A stretch of 64,000 nucleotides of DNA from Burkholderia sp. D-99 (GTDB lineage Bacteria; Pseudomonadota; Gammaproteobacteria; Burkholderiales; Burkholderiaceae): the NCBI RefSeq assembly GCF_011605345.1, contig NZ_JAAOXM010000002.1, positions 1,116,001-1,180,000 of the forward strand. The letters are read 5' to 3'. Under the pieces are notes generated by a model. It was not told the DNA's origin. It saw only the letters and a list, made by a program, of their open reading frames with translations, and did no database searches. The translations under genes and the position numbers were made by a program. Shown one piece after another: positions 45,009 to 54,694 of this stretch (position 1 is its first letter; each line of letters starts with the position of its first letter).

Positions 45009-48000
45009 ATGGCAAAGGTACGAAAGACGTTCGACAGTGTGCGGGCATCTAGGGATGGCCACGAATTCCATGAGGCTTGGGTAGCCCGTAAATGTCTGGG
45101 ACTGTTGTTGCCCAGAGATGATCTTGTCGGTATCGCCATCGAGGGGTTTGGCGCAGAAGATCAGAAGCTTGTCACTGCCGAGGCCAACGAAATTGCCGAT
45201 GCCGTGCTGTACTTTGGTCGGCGCGCGACGTTCGCGGAAGCGAGGCAGGTCGTAGTCGTACAGGTGAAGTATTCCAAGGCTGCGGAACTTAAGCCTTTTC
45301 GTGCTTCGGATGCCAGGAAGACCTTAGATAAATTCGCGGGAATCTATCGCGCTCGCAAGCGCGACCATGGCACCGAGACGGCCCGGGACAAGCTTCGTTT
45401 CGAGCTGGTTACGAATCGCCCGATCGCGGCAGTCTTCACCGACGCGCTGCTTGGTCTGGCTCGAGGCGACCTACTCGACGGTGAGACGAAAGAACAGGCA
45501 ACTCAAATCACAGCTGCTTGCAAGCTGAGAGGCAAGGATCTCGCTGAGTTCGCGGCGCGCGTCGTGATGGTCGGTTTGACCGGCGATCTGCGGTCCAACA
45601 AGGAGCAGCTGGCCATCACGCTGGCTGATTGGTCACCAGCACGTGATCACATGGCGGCCATTCGCCTCAATAGCATACGAGAGATGGCGCGAGATAAGGC
45701 TGGGCTCGCGAAGCAGCACCGCAACGTAATCGCACGCACCGATGTCTTCGCTGCGCTTCAACTTTCCGATGACCGTGACCTGTTACCTTGTCCGGCAAGC
45801 TTTCCGGAGGTGGGTGCGATCGTGGATCGCGTGCAATTGGACGATGCCATCGCTCGGATCCCCCGACTCACCAAGCCATTGGTCATCCACGCTGAAGGTG
45901 GCGTTGGCAAGACTGTCTTCATGACCTCCCTAACGGCCCGACTGTCGTCGTCGCACGAGACAGTGTTGTTCGACTGCTTCGGCATGGGGCAATACCGCGC
46001 CCCTGACGATGCCAGACACTTACCCGGACGGGGGCTCGTCCACATTGCCAATGACTTGGCTTGCCGCGGCTTGTGCGATCCGCTACTCCCTTCGACGAGC
46101 AACAGCGAAGACATTGTTCGTGCGTTTCGCGTGCGCTTAGAGCAGGTGGTCGCCACACTACGCCTCGGCTCGGCCGACCGACAACTAATCTTGTTCTTGG
46201 ACGCGATCGACAACGCGAACGAACTCGCACGCGATCGTGGCCAGGATGCTTTTCCGAAGCTACTGCTCCAAAGCCTGGAACACGGGATACCAATTCCGGG
46301 CCTGCAGGTGGTGGTCAGCGCACGCAGCCATCGACGCCAGGCTGCGACAGGCGATGCGTCCTGCGAAGAACTGGAGCTTCGGCCATTTACGGAGCCCGAA
46401 ACGCATACGTTTTTGGGTTCCCGTGTTTCGAAACTGACAGAAGCGAAGGTGCAGGTCGCTCAATCCCGCTCGCTGGGAAACGCACGTGTCCTCGAGCATT
46501 TAGCCAAGGAGCCTGACCTACTTGCACCGTCTGAGGTCGGGAAGCTCATTGAGCTCGACGACTTGATCCGACAGCGCATCTCGGATGCGCTGGTCGAGGC
46601 GAGGAAGTTTGGCAACACCGACACGAACATTCGAGCGTTTCTCGCGGGCTTGGCTACGCTGCCGCCACCAGTGCCTCTTAAAGAGTTTGCTCAGGTCAAT
46701 GGCATGCCTGAGGGCGCCGTAAGGAGCTTCTCCGCCGACTTGGCCCCCTTGCTTGAACAAACGAGCCATGGGCTGATGTTCCGTGACGAGCCAACGGAGA
46801 CCTTGATTAGGCGCGATTATGCCGCCGATGCAACGACGTTGCGTATCCTGGCGGACAATCTTCTCGCGATGCAGTCGACTTCGGTCTACGCGGCCACGAC
46901 CTTGCCGGAACTGCTCCTGCAGTTGTCGGATGGCGATCGCCTGTTTCAACTGGCGTTTGACGAAAGATTGCCGACAGCTATCACCAGCAAGGTTGGGCAG
47001 CAAGCGATCCGCCACGCGCGCTTGAGGGCGGCGGTCGGGCACTCGGTTCGTGAGAGCGAACTGGACCATCTGGTGCCGTTGTTGGTTGAAATGTCTACGC
47101 TGGCTTCGGTAGATCAGCGCGGGACCCAGTACCTGCTGGATCATCCTGATCTTGTCGTGACCGCGCGGGATATCGACTCATTGCGACGCCTGTTCGAAGC
47201 TCGGACCAAGTGGGCAGGGTCTCGCCATGCACGCCTCGCTATTGCTCACGCACTTATGGGCGAGAGCGCTGACGCCGTCCGACATGCGCAATGGGTCTCC
47301 GAGTGGCGCGCGCACTACTATCAGCAAAAACCCGACCATTTTCAGGACCGTGCCAGTCCAACGGTGATGGATATGGCGGCAATCCCGTTTTGCCATTTAG
47401 CGAACGGCAACGGTGAGGCGGCGGCGCATGACTTAGAGGGGTGGATTGACTGGTACGCCTATGACGTCGCGAAGGCGACGTTTGAATTGGCGAGTCGCCC
47501 CGAATCTAGGCTCCTCTTCGCCCCCGATGTTATGGACCGGTACTTGGCCAGCCTGAACACGTTCGGGCCGCTGGCCGCGGCCGTTCGGTACGCTACTAGC
47601 GACGAGAATCGTAGGCGTGACCTCATCGTCACTCTGGCTAGAGTGTGCGCTAACGAGAAAGCGGTCGATCTGGGCAAAGACCACCATCGAACTGGCCAAC
47701 CGGCAATCGTTCGAGGCCTTCTCGAGGCTGCAGCGGCCGCCATCGCGCTGGAAATGCCAGTGGAGGCCAAGGCAATTGTTGATGCGTTGCCTCCTGTGCC
47801 GCCGACACTGCACTCCTTTCGGGAGCCCCATTGGGCCGGTGAGGTCTACCCGTTTGTGGCGCGGCAGGTTATCGCCCGTATCGCGGACGGTGAGCCGATC
47901 TATGATCGGCACTTGCTACCACGCGAACTGATCGAATTTGCTCAAAAAGTTCCGGCCGACACCCATGGAAGCGAATTCTGCAAAGAACTTCAAGCAGTGC

Positions 48001-51000
48001 TCGAAGCGGAATACCGAGCGAAGGGCAAGTCGCCTGATGCCAAAGAACGGATCAGCTACGATGACAAGACGTCGGCGGAGCGCTTCCTCGATCAACACCT
48101 GTCGACTTGGGTGAAAGTCGCGAATGCGTTCGCACAGGCCTTGGGTAGTGGACACGGTCGTGCTGCGGCCACCCTGTCACCACTGACGAGTTTGTGGAAA
48201 CAGCTACGCGACAAGGAAGACCATTACTCCGGTAGCAAGAATACCCAGCGACAGCACAACGCGGTTGGGGAGCGTCTATTGACCCTCGCGCTCGTTGCAA
48301 ACCTCGACGTGAACCCATCGGAACTCTCGACGTTCGTTACCGCTGCCGCCGAATCCGGAACAACGCCGGTGCCGAAGATCATTGAGCTGGTGGAACTGCT
48401 GGCCGCTCGCCCGGCCTTTCAGGCATTGGCCGGTGCGCTTGCTGTCAAAGTGAGCACCGCGATAGAACAGGAAAATGAAGTGGGAGAGCGCGCGGAGCAT
48501 TTTGCCCGCCTCGGCCAGGCCTTGGCTGTGGCAAGTCCCTCCGAGGCGGTTGAGTACTTCAGGCGGGGCCTAGATCAGTTGGACGCAATCGGCTCCGGTG
48601 ATTACCGATTCGTGGACGGACTGATGCACCTCGCCAGCACGCTGAAAGGCGACCATATTGACGATCGAGATAGTCACGCCTTGTCCAATATCTGCGAACT
48701 CAATCTTGGGGAGGAGCGGAAGTTTCACTGGGGCATGTTCGGAAATGCGATGTCTAGGGCGTCTGGGCTGAAAGGATTGGCGAAACTGGCGCGGTGGCAA
48801 GACCGAGATCGAATTTCGCTCGATTACACTTTACTGCCCTATCTGCGAGCTTTGGTCGAAGATGACCAGCTCGATCCTGACCTCGCCGTTACTTTGCTGC
48901 GACTTTCCAACCCTGCCGAGCTCTATGTCTGTGGCACCGAGCAGTTGGTTGCCACGCTCGAGACCAAGGTCAGTAGGCAACAAGTGCTCCTGGTGCGCGA
49001 ACTGGTCGCTCAGTATCTACAGAATAATCCAGGTTCGTTGAGCTCTGAAACCCCACGCGTTCTCGCACAGTTCGCTAAGAGTGTGTTGGGCGAAAATTCG
49101 CGGGAATGCGGTTACCTTTTGGCTGCAGCTGAAAGGATCGAGGTGGCGTGTGACGACTACAACACGCTCAATAACTGGCGTCCATCCGAACCCAGGCACA
49201 GTGCAGTCGAACGGCAGAGCGAGGAAGCAGCAGCTCGGACTGCTGTCTTGGCCCTCGCGGCCGATCTGAACCCACTCGATGACGTCTCGGTGGCTCGCGC
49301 GCTCGACGCGGCCTGTGCAGTGCGAATTGGGATGAGATTCTCGCGTGACGTACTTGATGTGCTGAGGGCGAAGGTCGCATTTTCGGACTGGCCGCAGTAC
49401 ATCAAGCTCATCGCGCGTCAAGGTTTGCTCGACCTATACGACAAGGAATATGAACTTCGGCAGTGCAAGGAGCAGTGGTCTGGCGCATCTTTGGCTGTAA
49501 GTAAGGCATTGCGGGACTGCGCGGAAATCATCGTATGCGAGAACGCGCTCGAGTTCATCTCGTCGGACTATTTGTCGACGTATCACGTCAAGGCGTTTCA
49601 GGATGTCTGTGGCGTCGATCGCTGCACGCTGTTGATGTTCCTGATTCGAGAGCTATCGCATCCGAAATCGCCCGTTCCTGCATCCGTATGGCTCAATTTT
49701 GCTGCGGAGTTCAATGAGCTGGCGATGCCGGGCGTGGGTCAGACGGCGCTGACTCGTCTGCTCCAAAGCGGTCCGGCGAAGCTTGCTTCCAGCGCCGAGG
49801 ATGGTCCTTGGAAGCCAGAGCTGTATTCGAATGGCGACCCCGTCGAAACGACGGCTGGGTTGATCTGGTTTGTGTTGGGTTCGCCGGTGGGCGAGCGACG
49901 ATGGATGGCAGCCCACAGTTTGCGTACCGCGATTCGGTTAAGTCGTGCTGACGTACTGGACGCTGTCATCACGCACTTCGATCGACGTTGTTCTCCCTGT
50001 TTTCAGGCGCCTGAACTGCCGTTCTACTATTTGCACGCACAGCTTTGGCTTTTGATCGCCATGGCTCGGATCGCTCTGGAAGCGCCTGCTGAGATCGCAC
50101 GGCATAGCACATTTCTGGAGAAGATAGCCTTTGATCCATTGGACAAACATGTGCTTCGCAAGCACTTCGCCGCTCGGGCGCTGAACGCGTGCGTGCAACG
50201 CGGAGAGATCACGCTGTCAAAATCCAAGATGAAGGTATTGGACGCGGTCAATTGCTCCCCTTATCCGTTCAAGCGGTCGAAGGACTATGTAGGCAATTCA
50301 TATCGGCGGTCGCGGCCCGAAGGTGTCGACAGACCCAAGCCGGAGTTGCATCTGGACTATGATTTCGACAAAGACGACGTCGCGCACATGGCCAACCTAT
50401 TCAGACATCCGCATTGGGAAACGGTGGATGCCGTGACTGTTTGGGTGCGCCGACATGACGCCGGCATCACGCACATGCACGAAACAAAGGGCAGATTGCA
50501 GTCTGGTCGTGACTACGTCAGGGGCATCAACCCCGACTATCACACGTACGGAGAGCAGCTGTGCTGGCATGCGTTGCATGGCGTCGCTGGCGATCTACTC
50601 GCTGGGCATCCTGTCGTGCGCGGACCGTACGACGACAATGATCCGTGGGGAAAATGGCTTGGGCGTCAGGTTCTAACGCATGCGGACGGCCTATGGTTAG
50701 CAGATGGCACGGATTGGCAGCCCGTAGATACGTGGAATACGCTGCGTGTCGTGGGTCGGCAGGGTGTCGAACTGACGAGTGATCCAGTGATATTGCAGGC
50801 GTTGCTCGGGATCAAGCCGGCAGTTGGCGACTGGTTGGTTGTGGACGGAGACTGGAATTCAACGGAGGGTATTGGTATCTGCGTGATGTCTGCTTTAGCA
50901 CCACGCGGCGAGAGTCTCGCTTTGGCCGAGGCCGTCGCCGCGGCAGATCCCTTTCAAGCCTATTTTCCGCGACTTCGACCGTATGAGGACGACGATGCTT

Positions 51001-51473
51001 CCGAGGCGCAGCGGAACGCGCCATACTTGCCGTGGATCGTGGTGCCAGAAGATGATGCTCGGCTGGATGAGGCCGATTCGTTGGGCGCGTCGGCGGCCGC
51101 CTCGCGTCGACGACTGAGCCAGGCAGCCATCGACTTTGGGCAGCTTACATCGACCGATGCGTTTGGCTGTGCGTGGGTGAACTCATCACGTGAGGTGTTG
51201 GTGCGCTCTGAAGTGTGGATGGACTCTAGCCACAGGCGAGAACGCCGAGCTATGGGAGCACGACTCCTCTGCCGCGCATCCTTAATTCACGACTATCTCG
51301 CTGATAACGACGCGGATCTGCTCTTGTTGGTTCGCTTGCGGAGCTATAACGAAGGCTACGGTCGTGAGCGTTCTCGGTTTTGGCATACCACCGGAGTGGT
51401 GCGTGTGACTCCGTCGCTCGCAATCAGTTTTTACCCGGGCCGGGCCAACGAGCTGCACGAATCGAAGTACTAG
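45009..51473 (+). CDS. Cap4-like nuclease/STAND NTPase (Avs-like defence protein)
   Basis: A 2154-residue protein. Residues about 10-200 look like a Cap4/DUF4297-type PD-(D/E)xK nuclease: acidic residue in AIEGFGAED (about 45), Asp64 in EIADAVLYFG, and Gln85-x-Lys87 in VVVVQVKYSK. A STAND/NACHT-type NTPase follows, with Walker A AEGGVGKT at about 294-301 and Walker B LILFLDAIDNAN at about 392-403. The remaining 1500 or so residues are largely helical repeats, as in the sensor arms of Avs proteins, with a distinct C-terminal domain rich in Trp and Asp. Known Avs proteins bind a conserved phage protein, oligomerise and switch on the nuclease to kill the infected cell. The ligand here is unknown. 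It is a single-gene unit beside a transposition module. Confidence 0.8.
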   Translation: MAKVRKTFDSVRASRDGHEFHEAWVARKCLGLLLPRDDLVGIAIEGFGAEDQKLVTAEANEIADAVLYFGRRATFAEARQVVVVQVKYSKAAELKPFRASDARKTLDKFAGIYRARKRDHGTETARDKLRFELVTNRPIAAVFTDALLGLARGDLLDGETKEQATQITAACKLRGKDLAEFAARVVMVGLTGDLRSNKEQLAITLADWSPARDHMAAIRLNSIREMARDKAGLAKQHRNVIARTDVFAALQLSDDRDLLPCPASFPEVGAIVDRVQLDDAIARIPRLTKPLVIHAEGGVGKTVFMTSLTARLSSSHETVLFDCFGMGQYRAPDDARHLPGRGLVHIANDLACRGLCDPLLPSTSNSEDIVRAFRVRLEQVVATLRLGSADRQLILFLDAIDNANELARDRGQDAFPKLLLQSLEHGIPIPGLQVVVSARSHRRQAATGDASCEELELRPFTEPETHTFLGSRVSKLTEAKVQVAQSRSLGNARVLEHLAKEPDLLAPSEVGKLIELDDLIRQRISDALVEARKFGNTDTNIRAFLAGLATLPPPVPLKEFAQVNGMPEGAVRSFSADLAPLLEQTSHGLMFRDEPTETLIRRDYAADATTLRILADNLLAMQSTSVYAATTLPELLLQLSDGDRLFQLAFDERLPTAITSKVGQQAIRHARLRAAVGHSVRESELDHLVPLLVEMSTLASVDQRGTQYLLDHPDLVVTARDIDSLRRLFEARTKWAGSRHARLAIAHALMGESADAVRHAQWVSEWRAHYYQQKPDHFQDRASPTVMDMAAIPFCHLANGNGEAAAHDLEGWIDWYAYDVAKATFELASRPESRLLFAPDVMDRYLASLNTFGPLAAAVRYATSDENRRRDLIVTLARVCANEKAVDLGKDHHRTGQPAIVRGLLEAAAAAIALEMPVEAKAIVDALPPVPPTLHSFREPHWAGEVYPFVARQVIARIADGEPIYDRHLLPRELIEFAQKVPADTHGSEFCKELQAVLEAEYRAKGKSPDAKERISYDDKTSAERFLDQHLSTWVKVANAFAQALGSGHGRAAATLSPLTSLWKQLRDKEDHYSGSKNTQRQHNAVGERLLTLALVANLDVNPSELSTFVTAAAESGTTPVPKIIELVELLAARPAFQALAGALAVKVSTAIEQENEVGERAEHFARLGQALAVASPSEAVEYFRRGLDQLDAIGSGDYRFVDGLMHLASTLKGDHIDDRDSHALSNICELNLGEERKFHWGMFGNAMSRASGLKGLAKLARWQDRDRISLDYTLLPYLRALVEDDQLDPDLAVTLLRLSNPAELYVCGTEQLVATLETKVSRQQVLLVRELVAQYLQNNPGSLSSETPRVLAQFAKSVLGENSRECGYLLAAAERIEVACDDYNTLNNWRPSEPRHSAVERQSEEAAARTAVLALAADLNPLDDVSVARALDAACAVRIGMRFSRDVLDVLRAKVAFSDWPQYIKLIARQGLLDLYDKEYELRQCKEQWSGASLAVSKALRDCAEIIVCENALEFISSDYLSTYHVKAFQDVCGVDRCTLLMFLIRELSHPKSPVPASVWLNFAAEFNELAMPGVGQTALTRLLQSGPAKLASSAEDGPWKPELYSNGDPVETTAGLIWFVLGSPVGERRWMAAHSLRTAIRLSRADVLDAVITHFDRRCSPCFQAPELPFYYLHAQLWLLIAMARIALEAPAEIARHSTFLEKIAFDPLDKHVLRKHFAARALNACVQRGEITLSKSKMKVLDAVNCSPYPFKRSKDYVGNSYRRSRPEGVDRPKPELHLDYDFDKDDVAHMANLFRHPHWETVDAVTVWVRRHDAGITHMHETKGRLQSGRDYVRGINPDYHTYGEQLCWHALHGVAGDLLAGHPVVRGPYDDNDPWGKWLGRQVLTHADGLWLADGTDWQPVDTWNTLRVVGRQGVELTSDPVILQALLGIKPAVGDWLVVDGDWNSTEGIGICVMSALAPRGESLALAEAVAAADPFQAYFPRLRPYEDDDASEAQRNAPYLPWIVVPEDDARLDEADSLGASAAASRRRLSQAAIDFGQLTSTDAFGCAWVNSSREVLVRSEVWMDSSHRRERRAMGARLLCRASLIHDYLADNDADLLLLVRLRSYNEGYGRERSRFWHTTGVVRVTPSLAISFYPGRANELHESKY

Positions 51474-51844
51474 CTGCACCTGAATTGTCTCAATGGCAGG
51501 TGCTGTGCAAGCGGCTCGGCCGGACCGTTTCCCGAAGCCGGAAGGTCTATCTCGAAAAGACGGTACGACGAGCAGATGTTGTCATCGCAATGAGTGAGCG
51601 TGTCGTGGCCGCATGCGATACAAATTCAATAATATTGCGACTGATTCACATTCACTAAAAAAACAGGGAGCGGAGCATCTCGGTCTGGACGTTGTTCCGC
51701 GATTTGCTTTCCGCCCCACCTCTCCAAAGGCCCACTCGATGAGTGGGCCTTTTTTACTTGTGTCCGGCTTTTCATGTCCCTTTGTCGTGGGGTACGATTG
51801 GTGTGATCGGAGTCGAAGCAATCACACAGCGAAAGGCATGGGGA
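51474..51844. other. Intergenic region with terminator
   Basis: 371 bp between the Avs-like and OLD-like genes. It contains an inverted copy of the left-end core (AATTTGTATC, read on the minus strand, 51617-51626), an AT-rich stretch, a GC-rich block from about 51660, and an intrinsic terminator. No protein gene is supported; a small RNA ending at the terminator is possible but unproven. Confidence 0.5.
51726..51755 (+). terminator. Rho-independent terminator
   Basis: AAAGGCCCACT, loop CGATG, AGTGGGCCTTT and further T residues form a perfect 11-bp hairpin with a T-tract. It lies about 250 bp after the Avs-like stop and 90 bp before the OLD-like gene, so it separates the two units. Confidence 0.9.
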
Positions 51845-53413
51845 ATGAAGACCATCAAAAAGCTCATACTAAAAAACTTTAAGCGTTTCAAGAAATTGGA
51901 GATTGAGTTTGACCCGGATCTGAATATTCTGATCGGGGGAAATGAAGCAGGGAAAAGTTCAGTGCTGCAGGCACTGGATCTGGTAATGAGTGCGAGTCGC
52001 AGTAAGGTCGAAGGAATTGGTCTGGAGTCTCTGTTTAATGCAGCGTGCATCGAAGAATTCATGGGTGGGGCTCGCAAGATTGTTGATTTGCCGACGATGA
52101 CCGTAGAGGTTCATCTCGACGGGTTTGCCGATCCTGAGTTGAACGGCAAGAACCACAGCAAACGAGATGTTGCGTTGGACGGAATCCAACTCATCTGCGA
52201 ACCTGTAGATGAGTACACCAAGCATATCGAAGAAGTCCTGAAGGATAGAAATTCGAGCTTCCCGTTCGAGTACTACGCAATCCGATTTTTGACCTTCGGT
52301 GGAAATTCGGTTCATCCTTATAAGAAACCACTTAAGCATCTGCTAATCGACAGTTCGCAGATCAACAATGAGTATGCGACGCGTGAATACACGCGATCAA
52401 TGTACCAAGCTAACGCCTCCGTACTGGAGCGGAACCGTCACGGGCTGGAGTACCGGAACGCCAAGACCAGGTTCCGCGACGCCGTGTTGTCCGACATCAA
52501 CGACAAGTTGCCTGACTACAAGTTCGGTGTCAGGAGCAGCCCCAGGGCCAGCATTGAAACGGACATCATGATTACTGAAAGCGATATTCCCATCGACAGC
52601 AAGGGGAAGGGGCGCCAGTGCTTCATCAAGATCGAGTTCGCGCTACGGGACCGCGAACACACGTTAGACGTTGTCCTATTGGAGGAGCCTGAGAATCATC
52701 TCAGTCACGTTCACACGCGAAAACTTGTCGACCGGATCAGTAGTGCGACAAAGAAGCAAATTTTCGTCGCTACGCATAGCAGCATGATCTGCACTCGCTT
52801 GAATTTACGGAAGGCAGTCATTCTCAGTGAGACTGATCCTTCATGCCCGATGTCGTTGAAGGAACTCCCGCCCGATACCGCAACCTTCTTCATGAAAGCT
52901 CCGGATAACAACGTACTTGAGCTAGCCCTGTGTAAGCGAGCTATTCTCGTCGAAGGAGACGCAGAATTTATTCTGATGGAGGCGCTCTACAAGAAGCACG
53001 GGGACGGCGGTTCCTTGGACAAGGATGGGGTGCATGTCATCTCTGTTGACGGTACCAGCTTCAAGCGCTATTTCGATCTCGCCAAGGTGCTTCAGATCAA
53101 GGTGGCAGCAATTCGTGACAACGACGGGGAGTATCGAAAGACATGCGTGGACAACTACGTTGACTATCAGGAGCCCACGATCAAAATATTCGCCGATCCG
53201 GACAACAAGCGCTCAACGTTCGAGATCTGCATGTACGAAGACAACAAAGACGTGTGCGAGGATCAATTCGCGGCGGGAAGAAAGAAACTTACCGTCCAGG
53301 AATACATGCTGAACAACAAGGCGGAGGCAGCGTTCAAGCTTTTGGATAAGAAATCCGATGTCCTTGTGGCGCCGGCCTACATTCAGGAGGCGGTTGCATG
53401 GATAAGACAGTAA
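51845..53413 (+). CDS. OLD-family ATP-dependent nuclease (GajA-like)
   Basis: A 522-residue class 2 OLD nuclease: an ABC-type ATPase fused to a TOPRIM nuclease. Walker A is GGNEAGKSS (31-39); Walker B is VVLLEEPENHLSH (near 280), with the H-loop in FVATHSS. The TOPRIM motifs are the Glu in AILVEGDAEF (near 370) and RDNDGEY (near 423). The start at 51845 gives the canonical MKTIKKLILKNFKRF. It overlaps the downstream helicase gene by 16 bases. This nuclease plus UvrD-like helicase arrangement is that of the Gabija anti-phage system, in which the nuclease nicks DNA when nucleotide pools fall. Confidence 0.87.
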   Translation: MKTIKKLILKNFKRFKKLEIEFDPDLNILIGGNEAGKSSVLQALDLVMSASRSKVEGIGLESLFNAACIEEFMGGARKIVDLPTMTVEVHLDGFADPELNGKNHSKRDVALDGIQLICEPVDEYTKHIEEVLKDRNSSFPFEYYAIRFLTFGGNSVHPYKKPLKHLLIDSSQINNEYATREYTRSMYQANASVLERNRHGLEYRNAKTRFRDAVLSDINDKLPDYKFGVRSSPRASIETDIMITESDIPIDSKGKGRQCFIKIEFALRDREHTLDVVLLEEPENHLSHVHTRKLVDRISSATKKQIFVATHSSMICTRLNLRKAVILSETDPSCPMSLKELPPDTATFFMKAPDNNVLELALCKRAILVEGDAEFILMEALYKKHGDGGSLDKDGVHVISVDGTSFKRYFDLAKVLQIKVAAIRDNDGEYRKTCVDNYVDYQEPTIKIFADPDNKRSTFEICMYEDNKDVCEDQFAAGRKKLTVQEYMLNNKAEAAFKLLDKKSDVLVAPAYIQEAVAWIRQ

Positions 53414-54441
53414 TCTTCGCCGTCGCCGGTTCGGGAAAAACATACAAGATTGTTGAGAAGCTGGACGAGGCGCGACGTGTCTTGCTTGTCACATACACGG
53501 AGGCGAACAGGGAAAATCTGAGAATCCGAATCATCCAGAAGTTTGGATATTTTCCGGCGAACATAGTCCTCTATACCTACTTCACATTTTTGCACTCGTT
53601 CTGCTATCGGCCGTTCCTGCTGGCGGAGAAGCGTACAAAGGGTGTGACATTCCAGCGGCCGCCTGCAACGGGGCCAATGTTTGGTGTCGCGGATGATCGG
53701 CGCTATATGACTTCGGGGCGCCGACTATATCACCACCGCCTTGCAAAATACGTGGAGCAAACGGGTACGGTCAAGGATGTGATCGCTCGAATCGAGAAGT
53801 ACTTCGATGCCTTCTTCGTTGATGAGGTACAAGACTTTGCCGGACATGATTTCAATCTGCTGATGCTGCTGTGCCACAGCGACGTCGAGTGTATGTTTGT
53901 GGGTGACTTTTATCAGCATACGTACGATACGAGCAGAGACGGCAATGTGAACGCCAATCTCCACGTCGACTACGAAGCGTACAAGGCGCGCTTCAAAGCG
54001 GCAAAAATGGAAGTAGATCTCACGTCACTGATGAAAAGCCGGAGATGCAGCAAGTCAGTATGCGATTTCATCTCCGCGCAGATCGGGATACAGATCGAGT
54101 CGCACTCGGACACGATCACTGACGTTCGATTGGTAGAGGATCGTGCGGTCGCGCAAGAACTTTACGAAGCGCCTCATATCGTGAAGCTCTTTCTGCAAGA
54201 GCATTACAAATATGATTGCTACTCGCAGAACTGGGGGGCATCGAAGGGTCTCGACCACTACGGGGATGTATGTGTGGTGCTGCATCCTGCTGCACTAGCT
54301 GCTTGGAGGGCTGGAACGTTGGCCGCCCTCAATCCGGAGACTCGAAACAAGCTCTATGTCGCATGTTCACGAGCACGTGGTAATTTGACTTTCGTTCCAG
54401 ATGCCATTTTGAAGAAACACAAACGTACGCGAGCTGGGTAG
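53398..54441 (+). CDS. Compact UvrD-like helicase (GajB-like)
   Basis: A 347-residue superfamily 1 helicase-like protein, clearly shorter than UvrD/PcrA and than typical GajB (about 490). Motifs are in order: Walker A FAVAGSGKT (7-15), DEVQD (142-146), an arginine-bearing segment DLTSLMKSRRCSKSVCDF, motif V KGLDHYGDV (near 283) and motif VI KLYVACSRARGNL (near 320). The accessory 1B and 2B domains are largely absent. It starts inside the end of the OLD-like gene, which shows translational coupling. Confidence 0.85.
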   Translation: MDKTVIFAVAGSGKTYKIVEKLDEARRVLLVTYTEANRENLRIRIIQKFGYFPANIVLYTYFTFLHSFCYRPFLLAEKRTKGVTFQRPPATGPMFGVADDRRYMTSGRRLYHHRLAKYVEQTGTVKDVIARIEKYFDAFFVDEVQDFAGHDFNLLMLLCHSDVECMFVGDFYQHTYDTSRDGNVNANLHVDYEAYKARFKAAKMEVDLTSLMKSRRCSKSVCDFISAQIGIQIESHSDTITDVRLVEDRAVAQELYEAPHIVKLFLQEHYKYDCYSQNWGASKGLDHYGDVCVVLHPAALAAWRAGTLAALNPETRNKLYVACSRARGNLTFVPDAILKKHKRTRAG

Positions 54442-54694
54442 TGTTCATCGCGATGTGGGGCTAGCGTTTAGAGTTTCCGCGATAGATCGCCGGCGATCCA
54501 GGAGGATCGGCTTCTATCGTACTGAGGTATACGTTGCCATTTCTTTCTCCTTTGATGGTGTCGACGATATGATAGTGTTTCCGATTGGGCCGGTGGCAAA
54601 ATTTGGTCACCAATTTCTTGACGAAGTTCTTCCTGGTTGAGTCGACACAGCGCGATGCGGCGGCTGTATGCACCCGAACTTCAGTAACTTGTCT
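54442..54694. other. Intergenic region before the DUF4238 gene
   Basis: 253 bp with no supported gene; it may hold the promoter of the DUF4238 gene. No terminator-quality hairpin is seen. Confidence 0.35.

Noticed and set aside
51650..51730. tRNA or tmRNA 3' fragment as attachment site
   Set aside because: A CACCTCTCCA-like end is seen, but there is no T-arm consensus or matching 5' half.
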